From: Nonomuraea sediminis
Lineage (GTDB): Bacteria; Actinomycetota; Actinomycetes; Streptosporangiales; Streptosporangiaceae
NCBI RefSeq assembly: GCF_018531495.1
Contig: NZ_JAHDTI010000016.1
Span: forward strand, 124,001 to 188,000
Direction of reading: 5' to 3'
DNA length: 64,000 nucleotides
The notes beneath the pieces are model-generated. The model did no database searches, was not told where the DNA came from, and worked only from the letters and a program-made list of their open reading frames with translations. The position numbers and the translations under genes were made by a program. Positions within the stretch are counted from its first letter, which is position 1; every line of letters begins with the position of its first letter. Below are positions 25,570-33,714 of the stretch, piece by piece.

Positions 25570-26345
25570 TCGCGCTGGCCAGGATCGGGGTCGTCGCGGC
25601 GGTGCTGGTGGTCTGGGAGGTCGTCACGCGGGCGCTCCAGGACAACGACTTCCCGCCGCCCACGGTGATCGTCCAGAAGATGCACGAGCTGTGGTTCTCG
25701 GGGCCGGCCGGGCGGCTGTTCCTGACCGACGACGCGGTGGCCAACATGCTGCCCAGCCTCGGGCGGATGTTCGGTGGCTGGGTGCTCGCCGCGGTGATCG
25801 GCGTGATCCTGGGCATGCTGCTCGGGCGCTCGCGGGTGGCCACCGACTACGTGGACGCGCTGATCGAGTTCGGCCGCGCCATCCCTCCCCCGCTGCTGCT
25901 GCCCGCCTTCCTCGTGGTCTTCCACGCCGGGCTGCGCCTGCAGCTGGCCACGATCGTGTTCGGCGTGATCTGGCCCGTGCTGCTCAACTCCATCGACGGG
26001 GCCAAGTCCGTCGACCGCGGCTACCTCGACACGGCCACCGTGTTCGCGCTGACCAGGACGCAGCGCCTGCGCCTGGTCGTCATCCCCGCCGCCTCGCCCA
26101 AGATCTTCGCCGGACTCCGGCTGAGCCTGTCGCTCGCGCTGATCCTCATGGTGATCTCCGAGCTGTTCGGCAGCACCGACGGCATCGGCTACCAGCTGCT
26201 GCAGGCCCAGCGCAGCTTCGACACGCCGGGGGTGTGGGCCACCATCGCCCTGCTCGGCCTGCTCGGCTGCACGGTCAACGCCCTGTTCGTGGTCGCGGAG
26301 AACCGGCTGCTGGTCTGGCAGCGGCAAGCCACCAGAACCGCCTGA
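25566..26345 (+). CDS. ABC permease, SsuC-like (second)
   Basis: A 259-residue partner permease with about six helices and the coupling loop DTATVFALTRTQRLRLVVIPAASPKIFAGL. Its start overlaps the previous gene (ATGA). The next gene, a methyltransferase, begins 11 nt downstream, so import and modification appear co-transcribed. The ATPase is missing from this run and lies at 29662-30432. Confidence 0.88.
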   Translation: MIALARIGVVAAVLVVWEVVTRALQDNDFPPPTVIVQKMHELWFSGPAGRLFLTDDAVANMLPSLGRMFGGWVLAAVIGVILGMLLGRSRVATDYVDALIEFGRAIPPPLLLPAFLVVFHAGLRLQLATIVFGVIWPVLLNSIDGAKSVDRGYLDTATVFALTRTQRLRLVVIPAASPKIFAGLRLSLSLALILMVISELFGSTDGIGYQLLQAQRSFDTPGVWATIALLGLLGCTVNALFVVAENRLLVWQRQATRTA

Positions 26346-26356
26346 CGGGAGAACGC

Positions 26357-27361
26357 ATGTCCAACACCGACGACCTCCTCTGGGGAGCTGTCGCCGACCT
26401 GTCCCGCTTCGCCGCCCTGTACACCATGGCCGAGCTCGGCCTGGCCGACCACCTGGCGCAGGGGCCGCTCAGCACCGCCGAGCTGGCCGGGCGCTGCGAG
26501 GCCGACGTGCCCGCACTGCGCCGGGTGCTGCGCGAGCTGGCCGGGACGGGGATGGTGCGGACCCTGGACTCCGACCGCTACGACCTGACCGAGATGGGCA
26601 ACGCGCTGCGCTCCGACGCGCCCGGCTCGATCCGTTCGTCGATCCGCATGCTGGGTGAGGAGGGGTTCTGGTACGCCATGGGCAACCTGCCGGTCACCGT
26701 ACGGCAGGGCAGGTCGGCGTTCGTGCAGCGGTACGGGCCGCTCTACCAGCACCTGGCGGCCAACCCGGAGACCGGGCGGATCTTCGACGAGTACATGCTC
26801 GGCAGGGCCATCCCGTTCGCCGAGAGCCTGGTCAAGCGCTTCGACTTCTCCGCCGTGCGGACCCTGGTGGACGTGGCGGGCGGAAAGGGGCACATCCTGG
26901 CCACGGTGCTGCAGGCGCACCCCGAGATGCGGGGCGTGCTGTTCGACCTGGAGCACGTGGTCGAACGGTCCGCGGAGCTGATCGCGGCCGAGGGGCTGGC
27001 CGAGCGGTGCGAGCTCGTAGGCGGGGACTTCTTCGCCTCGGTGCCCCCGGGCGGCGACGCCTACCTGCTGGCCAGCGTGCTGCACAACTGGGACGACGCC
27101 GACTCGGTGCGGATCCTGCGCAACGTGCGCGCCGCCATGAACCCCGACGGCAGGGTGCTCCTGCTCGAGGCGGTGCTGCCCGACGACGACGCGCCGCACC
27201 TGGGCAAGGACGTGGACATGCGGATGCTGGCCATCTTCGACGGCGGGCTCGAGCGCAGCAGGGAGGAGTACGCGGCCCTGCTGCACCAGGCGGATCTCGA
27301 ACTCGTCCAGGTCGTCGAGCTCGCCACCGGCTCCAGCCTCGTCGAGGCCAGGCCCCGCTAG
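26357..27361 (+). CDS. SAM-dependent O-methyltransferase, PhzM-like family
   Basis: A 334-residue class I methyltransferase of the O-methyltransferase family 2 (COMT/PhzM/DnrK type). The N-terminal winged-helix dimerisation domain (about 1-95, LADHLAQGPLSTAELAGRC) precedes the Rossmann domain with the AdoMet loop DVAGGKGHILATVL. The acidic LVGGDFF strand and the catalytic-region histidine in SVLHNWDDAD follow. GGGAGA precedes the ATG at 26357; a longer frame from 25691 is a shadow of the permease. Substrates of the family are phenolic or N-heteroaromatic. The adjacent PhzS-like hydroxylase suggests a two-step aromatic tailoring. Confidence 0.85.
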   Translation: MSNTDDLLWGAVADLSRFAALYTMAELGLADHLAQGPLSTAELAGRCEADVPALRRVLRELAGTGMVRTLDSDRYDLTEMGNALRSDAPGSIRSSIRMLGEEGFWYAMGNLPVTVRQGRSAFVQRYGPLYQHLAANPETGRIFDEYMLGRAIPFAESLVKRFDFSAVRTLVDVAGGKGHILATVLQAHPEMRGVLFDLEHVVERSAELIAAEGLAERCELVGGDFFASVPPGGDAYLLASVLHNWDDADSVRILRNVRAAMNPDGRVLLLEAVLPDDDAPHLGKDVDMRMLAIFDGGLERSREEYAALLHQADLELVQVVELATGSSLVEARPR

Positions 27362-27414
27362 CACCGGATTCACAAAACCCGAAAAATCCCTAAATCGAAA
27401 CTTAGTGTGATCAA

Positions 27415-28653
27415 GTGACGAGAACCGTGATTATCGGGGCCGGCATCGGCGGGCTGACCGCGGCTCTGAGCCTCCGGGCCGCGGGCCTGGACTGCGTGCT
27501 CGTGGAGGCGACGACAGCGCTGCGACCCCTCGGCGCGGGCATCAACCTGCAGCCGCACGCCGTACGGGAACTGACGGAGCTCGGCCTGGGCGAGCGGCTG
27601 GCGGCCGCGGGCCTGGCCGTCACGTTCATGAGGTTCACCGACCGGCACGGCGGCACGATCCTGGCGCTGCCCCGGGGGCGGGCGGCCGGCTACCGCTGGC
27701 CGCAGTACTCCATCCACCGGGGCGAGCTGCAGATGATCCTGCTCGCCGCGGTCGGCGCGGACAACGTGCGCCTCGGGACGCGGCTGCACGACTTCGAGCA
27801 GGACGCCGGCGGCGTGACGGTCGTGCTGCGCGAGACGGCCACCGGGCGGGAGTACCGCGAGCGGGCCGACGTGCTGGTCGGCGCCGACGGGATCCAGTCG
27901 GCGACCCGGGCCCTGCTGCACCCGGACGGCGACCCGCTGCGCTGGTCGGGCATCCAGATGTGGCGCGGGGTCGGCGAGGGCGACCCGATTCTGGACGGCG
28001 CCACCCAGCTGGTGGCCGGCTCCAACCGGGCCTCGCGGATCGTGACCTACCACATCTCCCCCGCCGAGCCGCGGCTGATCAACTGGGTGGCCGAGGTCAA
28101 GGTGGGCGAGCCCGGCACCATCGAGAAGGCCGACTGGTCGCGGGCCGGGCGGCTGGAGGACGTGGCCGGGCACTACGCCGACTGGAAGTTCCCGCACGTG
28201 GACATCCCCTCCCTGTTCGCCTCCTCGCCGCGGATCCTGGAGTATCCGATGGTGGACAGGGACCCGCTGCCGTACTGGGGCGAGGGGCGGGTGACGCTGC
28301 TCGGCGACGCCGCCCACCCGATGTACCCGATCGGCTCGAACGGCGGCTCGCAGGCGGTGCTCGACGCCCGGGTGCTGGCCAGGTGGCTGGCGACCGAGCC
28401 GGATCCGGCGGGCGCGCTGGCCGGCTACGAGGTCGAGCGGCGCCCGCCGACCACCCAGCTGATCCTCGGGCATCGCGCGCTGCCCATCGAGGAGATCGTC
28501 CAGCTGGTGACCGAGCGGGCGCCCGACGGGTTCGCCGACATCGCGGACGTGCTGACGCCGGAGGAACTGGACCGCATGGCCGCGGCCCAGCACGGCATCA
28601 CCGACTCCGACGTGCGGGCGCTCAACGAGCGCGCGTCATGGAGTATCGGTTAG
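27415..28653 (+). CDS. FAD-dependent aromatic monooxygenase, PhzS-like
   Basis: A 412-residue class A flavoprotein monooxygenase. The dinucleotide motif GAGIGG is at 8-13, the second FAD motif is LVGADGIQSA and the flavin ribityl motif is GDAAHPMYPIGSNGGSQAVLD. From memory of PhzS (5-methylphenazine-1-carboxylate monooxygenase), shared stretches include RPLGAGIN, YSIHRGELQMILLAAV, MWRGV, GRLEDV and YPMVDRDPLP. The start is GTG at 27415 without a ribosome site; TAGTGT ends 7 nt upstream, so leaderless transcription is possible. It overlaps the convergent SBP2 gene by 18 bp. The true substrate is unknown. Confidence 0.85.
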   Translation: MTRTVIIGAGIGGLTAALSLRAAGLDCVLVEATTALRPLGAGINLQPHAVRELTELGLGERLAAAGLAVTFMRFTDRHGGTILALPRGRAAGYRWPQYSIHRGELQMILLAAVGADNVRLGTRLHDFEQDAGGVTVVLRETATGREYRERADVLVGADGIQSATRALLHPDGDPLRWSGIQMWRGVGEGDPILDGATQLVAGSNRASRIVTYHISPAEPRLINWVAEVKVGEPGTIEKADWSRAGRLEDVAGHYADWKFPHVDIPSLFASSPRILEYPMVDRDPLPYWGEGRVTLLGDAAHPMYPIGSNGGSQAVLDARVLARWLATEPDPAGALAGYEVERRPPTTQLILGHRALPIEEIVQLVTERAPDGFADIADVLTPEELDRMAAAQHGITDSDVRALNERASWSIG

Positions 28654-29580
28654 CACCGTCTTGACGTCGATGGGCGCCTGGAGGTAGCCGTACTCCTTCA
28701 TCAGGTCGGCCACCTTCTGCAGCTTGCCCGAGTCGACCGAGACGGGGAAGACGCCAAGGGTGATCTTCGAGGCGGTCGCCGCGTCGATCTTGGTGTAGGT
28801 GGGCAGCACGGCCTCGACCTCCTTGCGGTCGCTCGCGGCCAGCTGCTGAGCCTTGGTGATCGCCCGCTTGAAGGCGGCCAGCGTCTTCGGGTTGTTCTTC
28901 ACCCAGTCGTCGGTGGCGATCCAGGCGGCGACCGGCAGGTCGGCGGTCTCGTTCACCATCGTGTCGGCGAGCTTGGTGAAGCCCTGCGCCTGGGTGGCGG
29001 TGATGAACGGCTCGGGCATCCAGGCGGCGTCGGCCTGGCCCGCGGCCACGGCGTTGGCCATGTCGGGGAACGGCTTCTCGGCGAACTTGACGTCGCCCGC
29101 CGAGAGCCCGGCGGCCTTCAGCGTGGTGGTGACGGCCAGCGTGCCGACGTTGTTGAGCGTGTTGACCAGGATCGTCTTGCCCTTGAGGTCCGCCACGGTC
29201 TTGACGGGCGAGTCCTTGCCGACCATGAGGTCGAAGGTGTTGGGCGCCGCCTGGTAGAGGCCGCCCAGGGACCTGATCTTCTCTCCCTTGCTCGCGGCCA
29301 GGAAGGTGGAGACGTAGTTGGAGATCGACACGTCCAGGGCGCCGCTCTTGATCTGGGGCAACGCCGCCGCGCCTCCCTGGATCACCACCGGCTGGACCGT
29401 GAGGCCCTCCTGCTTGAAATAGCCCTTCGAGTTGGCGATGAAGAGCGCGGCGTCGTCGGGGATGGGGAGAATCCCGACCTTGATCGTTGGTTTCTCGAGA
29501 CCGCCTCCGCTGCCGCTCTGACCGCTACAGGCGGTGAGGGCTAAGCAGAGGGCGGCACAGATAACGATGGCTCGTGGCAT
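28636..29580 (-). CDS. SsuA/NMT1-type ABC binding lipoprotein (SBP2)
   Basis: A 314-residue lipoprotein paralogous to SBP1, sharing KVGILPIPDDAALFIANSKGYFKQEGL, IKSGALDVSISNYVSTFLAASKGEKI and KTVADLKGKTILVNTLNN. The lipobox is LTAC with C18. GGAG lies about 10 nt before the ATG at 29580; the longer frame to 30459 is a shadow of the ATPase. It points away from the permeases and diverges from the ATPase gene across 81 bp. A second binding protein could widen ligand range of one permease pair. Confidence 0.9.
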   Translation of the reverse strand: MPRAIVICAALCLALTACSGQSGSGGGLEKPTIKVGILPIPDDAALFIANSKGYFKQEGLTVQPVVIQGGAAALPQIKSGALDVSISNYVSTFLAASKGEKIRSLGGLYQAAPNTFDLMVGKDSPVKTVADLKGKTILVNTLNNVGTLAVTTTLKAAGLSAGDVKFAEKPFPDMANAVAAGQADAAWMPEPFITATQAQGFTKLADTMVNETADLPVAAWIATDDWVKNNPKTLAAFKRAITKAQQLAASDRKEVEAVLPTYTKIDAATASKITLGVFPVSVDSGKLQKVADLMKEYGYLQAPIDVKTVLTDTP

Positions 29581-29581
29581 T

Positions 29582-29652
29582 TTGGGGGCTCCAGCCATGC
29601 GTGAGGCATTTGCCGATAGAGTCACCGTATTGTCCACGGATTTCGCCCCCAA
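29582..29652. promoter_or_regulatory. Divergent control region SBP2/ATPase
   Basis: An 8-bp inverted repeat, TTGGGGGC (29582-29589) and GCCCCCAA (29645-29652), flanks the 55 bp between the two divergent genes. It could hold a shared operator. No regulator gene lies next to this system. Confidence 0.35.
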
Positions 29653-29661
29653 GGAATTCGG

Positions 29662-30432
29662 TTGCTCGAAATCAACAGCCTCACGCACACCTATGGCGAG
29701 GGCCCGAGCGCCCATCACGCCATCGACGGGTTGAGCCTCAGCGTCGCCGAGGGTGAGCTGCTGTGCATCGTCGGCCCGTCCGGTTGCGGCAAGTCGACGC
29801 TGCTGCGCTCCATCGCCGGCCTGATCAAGCCCACCGGCGGCGAGATCCGCGTCGAGGGCGAACTGGTCCGCCAGACGCCGGACAACCTCGCGGTCGTCTT
29901 CCAGGACTACAGCCGCTCGCTCTTCCCGTGGATGTCGGTGGCCGACAACGTGGCGCTGCCGCTGCGCCGCAGGGACATGGACAGGAAGCGCCGCCGCGAG
30001 GTCGCCCAGGAGGCGCTGGAGTCGGTGGGGCTCGCCGACGCGGGCCGTAAGTATCCCTTCCAGCTCTCGGGCGGCATGCAGCAGCGCGTGGCGATCGCCC
30101 GCGCGCTGGCCTACCGGCCGGCGCTGATGCTCATGGACGAGCCCTTCGGCTCGGTCGACGCGCAGACCAGGGAGGACCTGGAGGACCTGGTGCTGAAGGT
30201 GCGCGGCCACCACCGGATGACGATCGTCCTGATCACCCACGACATCGACGAGAGCGTCTACGTGGGCGACCGGGTGGTCGTGCTGTCCAAGGCCCCCGCG
30301 CACGTCGTCGGCGACCTCAAGGTCGACCTGCCCGACCCGCGCGACCAGATCTCCACCCGCGAGCATCCGGACTTCGTCCATTTGAGGGCCGAGGTGGGTC
30401 GCCTCGTCCGCGGCGTCGCCGCCGTCTCCTAG
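29662..30432 (+). CDS. ABC transporter ATPase, SsuB/TauB-like
   Basis: A 256-residue cytosolic ATPase. Walker A is GPSGCGKST (38-46), the Q-loop is VFQDYSRSLFPW, the signature is LSGGMQQRVAIARAL, Walker B is LMLMDEPFGSVD and the switch is THDIDES. The SLFPW segment is typical of nitrate/sulfonate/taurine importers, so it most likely powers the permeases at 24793-26345 although it is transcribed separately. The start is TTG at 29662 with AAGGA upstream. Confidence 0.88.
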   Translation: MLEINSLTHTYGEGPSAHHAIDGLSLSVAEGELLCIVGPSGCGKSTLLRSIAGLIKPTGGEIRVEGELVRQTPDNLAVVFQDYSRSLFPWMSVADNVALPLRRRDMDRKRRREVAQEALESVGLADAGRKYPFQLSGGMQQRVAIARALAYRPALMLMDEPFGSVDAQTREDLEDLVLKVRGHHRMTIVLITHDIDESVYVGDRVVVLSKAPAHVVGDLKVDLPDPRDQISTREHPDFVHLRAEVGRLVRGVAAVS

Positions 30433-30531
30433 CTCCTCCCGTACGGCAGGCCACCCCACCGGCCGCCCGCCGCACTTCGGCTGAGGACCCGCGACCGGCG
30501 ACCCCGGCGAGTCGATGACGGTCGCCCGCCG

Positions 30532-31314
30532 TCACGGCGCCACGTCGACCGCCATCTCGGGCTCGTCGACGACCACGACCCTGACCAGCGCCGGATCCGT
30601 CTCCCACAGCGGGATGGCGAAGACAGCCGTCCGCCCGCTCGCGGCGTAGGCGACGAAGCGCGTGCCGTCCTCGTCCCAGGCGTCCTGGGCGTCGGAGCTG
30701 AGCCAGCGCGACACCGAGCAGTAGGCCGGGCTCCGGTAGAGCTGGCGCAGCGAGGCCTCCAGCGGGGGCGGGAAGTCGCCCGTCGTGGCGAGCGGCTTAC
30801 GGACCCGGACGATCAGGCGCCGCAGCGGGGTCAGCCAGTGCCGGTCGAGCTCCGCCGAGAGCCCGAGCAGCACGGCGAGCTCCACCACGCCCAGGCCGGC
30901 GAGCCAGGCGTCCGGTGGCTGCGGCCCCGCCCAGACGGCGGCCACGCTCATGGCAAGCAGCAGGCCCGCCCGCAGGAAAGCCCGCCGGTTCAGCGGGGTG
31001 GCGTGCGCACCCAGGCACCCGCAGGACGAGGCGGGCGCGCTGACCCTGGCGTACACCAGGTAGCCGAGGAAGCCCGCGGACAGGGCGGCGGCAGCCGTAC
31101 CCTCCCAGGCCTCGTGCGGAGGCAGGACCAGCACGGCGGCGACGGCGAGCTCGGCCAGCGCCACCAGGCGCAGCGCGGGGACCGCGCGCGCCGGGCCGAC
31201 GAGCCGGGCCAGCGCAGTCCTGTCCGGCCGTGCCCGCGAGGACAGCTTCGCCAGGCCCGCCCAGGCCAGGAAGACGGCGATCACGTACGGCTGCAGCGCG
31301 GCGATCCCTTGCAT
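30532..31314 (-). CDS. MauE/DoxX-like membrane protein with C-terminal domain
   Basis: A 260-residue protein. The first 150 residues have four predicted membrane helices of the MauE/DoxX type, with a CGCLG pair in the second half (SSCGCLGAHATPLNRRAFLRAG). MauE helps form disulfides during methylamine dehydrogenase maturation, so an electron or thiol-handling role is plausible. The last 90 residues are a soluble domain (LRQLYRSPAYCSVSRWLSSD onward) that I do not recognise. AGGAG precedes the ATG at 31314. It follows the Tat-protein gene, with a 12-bp stem-loop in between. Confidence 0.75.
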   Translation of the reverse strand: MQGIAALQPYVIAVFLAWAGLAKLSSRARPDRTALARLVGPARAVPALRLVALAELAVAAVLVLPPHEAWEGTAAAALSAGFLGYLVYARVSAPASSCGCLGAHATPLNRRAFLRAGLLLAMSVAAVWAGPQPPDAWLAGLGVVELAVLLGLSAELDRHWLTPLRRLIVRVRKPLATTGDFPPPLEASLRQLYRSPAYCSVSRWLSSDAQDAWDEDGTRFVAYAASGRTAVFAIPLWETDPALVRVVVVDEPEMAVDVAP

Positions 31315-31351
31315 GTGCGGCTCCTGTTGTTCCTGAGGTGACGGGCCCACG

Positions 31352-31386
31352 CCAAGAGACCCCAAGGCCGGGCCGGGGTCTCTTGG
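31352..31386 (-). terminator. 12-bp stem-loop between Tat-protein and MauE-like genes
   Basis: CCAAGAGACCCC (31352-31363) pairs perfectly with GGGGTCTCTTGG (31375-31386) around an 11-nt loop. It may be a partial terminator that lowers expression of the MauE-like gene, or an mRNA processing/stabilising structure. Confidence 0.55.
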
Positions 31387-31397
31387 CCGGGGAGTGC

Positions 31398-31994
31398 CTA
31401 GTGCGGGGAGAAGACCGAGGCGATGTCGACCTCGTTGGTGTCGGGGCGCCAGGCCCCCAGGATCTGGACGTGCTGCCCCACACCGAGCAGCGACAGGTCG
31501 CCGGTGGGCGGCGCGTCGGAGCGCACGGCCACCGACTTGCCGGCCACGACGTGGCAGAGGATCTCCTGCCCGTTGTGGTCGAGATGCAGGGTGTCGCTGG
31601 AGATGTTCCTGATGTGGCCCTTGATGTTGACGATGTTGAGCCACACCGCCTCGGCCGCCAGCATCCCGTCGGGCATCCTGACGCCGCGCGCGTAGAGGCC
31701 GTCACCGGGCTTGGCCTGGTCGAAGCCGACCGGCCCGAGCTTCCACAGGGAGGTGCCGTCGACCACCCTGATGCGGTGGAAGACCAGGTTCGACCCGAGG
31801 ACCAGGAGCGTGTTGCCCTTGATCGAGCGGATCCTGCCCTCGGCGAAGTTCGGGTCGGGAGCGCCGGGATCGACCTGCGGCGCGGTGGCGGCGAACGCGG
31901 CCTCCGGGCCGAGCGAACCCATCACGGACGCGGCGATGACGCTCGCGCCGCCGCCGAGCACCGCGGACTTGAGCATCTGCCTTCTCGTGGTCAT
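31398..31994 (-). CDS. Tat-exported protein with duplicated small beta domain
   Basis: A 198-residue secreted protein of unknown function. The twin-arginine leader TTRRQMLKSAVLGGG is followed by a hydrophobic stretch and an AFA-A cleavage site near residue 36. The mature part seems to contain two related beta units: GRIRSIKGNTLLV near residue 53 and GHIRNISSDTLHL near 126, suggesting tandem OB/DUF5666-like barrels. Tat export implies folding or cofactor binding before export. AGGGGGCCGAGG precedes the ATG. It begins 10 bp downstream of the Cys-rich gene, so the two are co-transcribed. Confidence 0.7.
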   Translation of the reverse strand: MTTRRQMLKSAVLGGGASVIAASVMGSLGPEAAFAATAPQVDPGAPDPNFAEGRIRSIKGNTLLVLGSNLVFHRIRVVDGTSLWKLGPVGFDQAKPGDGLYARGVRMPDGMLAAEAVWLNIVNIKGHIRNISSDTLHLDHNGQEILCHVVAGKSVAVRSDAPPTGDLSLLGVGQHVQILGAWRPDTNEVDIASVFSPH

Positions 31995-32004
31995 CCTCGG
32001 CCCC

Positions 32005-32442
32005 CTACACCGTCGAGATCTCGCACGGCCGCAGGCCGGCGGAGAGGCTGGCGATGCGGCTGTAGGCCGCAGGGGTGAGGTCGATCAGCCGGTTGCCGGC
32101 GCACGTGGCGCCGCAGCAGCTGCGCTCGCCGCAGAACAGGTCGGTCTGCGGGCCGCAGTCGGCGATCGAGGTGACGACGCTGCCTCCGCCGCACAGCGAG
32201 GTTGTGCGGTGCTGGAAGCCGCAGGTCCTCCTGGACAGGCCCACGCCGCAGGTGTCGGGGTGGGTGATCGCCCAGCAGGCGTCGGAGGTGTTGGGCCAGG
32301 CGTGCTGCAGGCTTCCCGAGTTGCAGGTGCCGCAGGCGCCGTGCCCCGCGGTACCGCACGGGCCCCAGGCGTTGCCGCAGCAGAACCAGGAAACCTCTCC
32401 TTGGACGGGACCGAGTAAGTCGGCCGGCGGGTCAGCGGGCAT
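32005..32442 (-). CDS. Cys-rich small protein (15 Cys in 145 residues)
   Basis: I do not recognise the family. The 145 residues hold 15 cysteines (21, 22, 29, 37, 40, 56, 65, 74, 84, 96, 104, 109, 110, 114, 140) in SWFCCGNAWGPCG, CGTCNSGSLQHAWP and GERSCCGATC contexts, plus four Trp in the first 60 residues. There is no signal peptide. AAGGAGG sits 8 nt before the ATG at 32442, which decides the start over ATGs further upstream. The Cys/Trp spacing recalls the methylamine dehydrogenase light chain, and a MauE-like gene lies in the same operon. However, no C-terminal Trp partner for a TTQ cofactor exists, so an enzyme role is not claimed. Export by hitch-hiking on the Tat protein is one possibility. 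Confidence 0.7.
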   Translation of the reverse strand: MPADPPADLLGPVQGEVSWFCCGNAWGPCGTAGHGACGTCNSGSLQHAWPNTSDACWAITHPDTCGVGLSRRTCGFQHRTTSLCGGGSVVTSIADCGPQTDLFCGERSCCGATCAGNRLIDLTPAAYSRIASLSAGLRPCEISTV

Positions 32443-32588
32443 GCGTGTGCCTCCTTGGGGGGTGGGCTCCGGCATTGAAACTTTCTGACCTGATCTATGA
32501 GTAACATGTAAGAATTTTTCGTCAATGCCCAATTTTTCAGGCGCTGGTCAGAAGCCCTTGCTGCCTTCGGTCACTCCTGGAGGCACAA

Positions 32589-32632
32589 ACGGCTCCGCCC
32601 CTGACCATCTAGGTGGTCAGGGGCGGAGCCGT
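32589..32632 (-). terminator. 19-bp stem-loop terminator after conservon 2
   Basis: Positions 32589-32607 (ACGGCTCC...TGACCA) and 32614-32632 are perfect reverse complements around a 6-nt loop. On the minus strand a short TTTG follows. It lies 101 bp past the cvnD2 stop and just before the Cys-rich gene promoter region, insulating the two units. It could also act on the plus strand. Confidence 0.85.
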
Positions 32633-32733
32633 AACGGTGATCAACCCCTCATCGCCGGAGGAGCGTCTCCCTGGACAGAGCCCGGCCCCGTGCGGCGGAT
32701 GGCGGTGGGGTGGCTCTGCCGTACCAGGGAGAT

Positions 32734-33312
32734 TTACGCGGGCGTGTGCATGTGCCGGGTGAGGGCGTGCTCGACCAGCGTGATGAGGGTGGACTTGACC
32801 GAGTCGCGGGAGCGGGCGTCGAGGCGCACGATCGGGGTGATCGGGTTGAGCGAGAGGGCCTCGCGGATCTCGTCCGGATCGTGCAGGAACTGCCCGTCCC
32901 AGCCGTTGATGCCGATGACGAACGGCAGCTTGGCCTCTTCGAAGTAATCGATGGCCGGGAAGCTGTCGGCCAGGCGGCGCGTGTCCACCAGGACGACCGC
33001 GCCGATCGCGCCGCGCACCAGGTCGTCCCACATGAACCAGAACCTGTGCTGCCCGGGCGTGCCGAACAGGTACAGGATCAGGTCCTGATCCAGCGATACA
33101 CGGCCGAAGTCCATGGCCACGGTCGTGGTCGTCTTGTTGGGCGTGAGCGAGACGTCGTCCACGCCCGCGGAGGCGTCCGTCATGACGGCCTCCGTGGTCA
33201 GCGGCAGGATTTCCGAGACCGCGCCCACGAACGTCGTCTTGCCCACGCCGAAGCCCCCAGCCACGACGATCTTCGTCGACGTGAGGCCGGGGCTAGAGCC
33301 TGCGAAGTCCAC
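32734..33312 (-). CDS. cvnD: Conservon GTPase CvnD (copy 2)
   Basis: A 192-residue Ras/MglA-like GTPase nearly identical in its first half to copy 1. The P-loop is GGFGVGKTT, switch 1 NKTTTTVAMDFG, G3 FGTPGQHRFWFMWDD and G4 NGWD. The start is GTG at 33312 with a 20-nt overlap with cvnC2. The C-terminal 40 residues diverge from copy 1 (MHTPA end). It probably answers to its own CvnA2, but cross-talk with copies 1 and 3 is possible given the near-identical switch regions. Confidence 0.92.
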   Translation of the reverse strand: MDFAGSSPGLTSTKIVVAGGFGVGKTTFVGAVSEILPLTTEAVMTDASAGVDDVSLTPNKTTTTVAMDFGRVSLDQDLILYLFGTPGQHRFWFMWDDLVRGAIGAVVLVDTRRLADSFPAIDYFEEAKLPFVIGINGWDGQFLHDPDEIREALSLNPITPIVRLDARSRDSVKSTLITLVEHALTRHMHTPA

Positions 33313-33694
33313 TGAGAACCCTTTCGAGCAGGTTGAGGTCCGGCTTACCCGCTTCCAGCGCAGGCTGGTGCACGCGGATGAGGCCCTCCGACGCCATATC
33401 GGCGATCAGCACCCGGACCACCCCGAGCGGCTGCCGTAAAAGGGCGGAGATTTCGGCAACTGACCTGACGTTGCGGGTCAGCTGGATGATCGCCTGATAT
33501 TCCGGACTAAGTAGTGAAATGTCTTGGTATTCCGACGTCACGGAGGACACGAGTGCCTCCATGGCGAACTTCATCCGCGGAGCCGTCCGCCCCCCGGTCA
33601 CGGCATATGGCCGCACCAGGGAGCTCGGCTTCTGCGGACGGGGCGCCGACGGATGCGGCGGAGTATCACCAGCCCAACCTTGACCTGACACCAT
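33293..33694 (-). CDS. cvnC: Conservon DUF742 protein CvnC (copy 2)
   Basis: A 133-residue DUF742 protein with the core LVRPYAVTGGRTAPRMKFAMEALVSS, a winged-helix-like RNVRSVAEISALLRQPLGVVRVLIADMASEGLIRV and the shared C-terminus LLERVLSGLRRL. AGGAG precedes the ATG at 33694. The middle segment (TSEYQDISLLSPEYQAIIQL) differs from copies 1 and 3 and may give partner specificity. It lies 20 bp from cvnB2. Confidence 0.9.
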   Translation of the reverse strand: MVSGQGWAGDTPPHPSAPRPQKPSSLVRPYAVTGGRTAPRMKFAMEALVSSVTSEYQDISLLSPEYQAIIQLTRNVRSVAEISALLRQPLGVVRVLIADMASEGLIRVHQPALEAGKPDLNLLERVLSGLRRL

Positions 33695-33714
33695 GATCTC
33701 CTGTCACCGCCCGG

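Noticed and set aside
28636..30459. 607-codon frame joining SBP2 to upstream sequence
   Set aside because: The extra N-terminal part is the antisense of the ABC ATPase; the lipoprotein signal peptide begins at 29580.
32005..32442. Methylamine dehydrogenase light chain (MauA) identity for the Cys-rich protein
   Set aside because: All four Trp are in the first 60 residues, no C-terminal Trp partner for TTQ exists, and no heavy chain or MauG is nearby.
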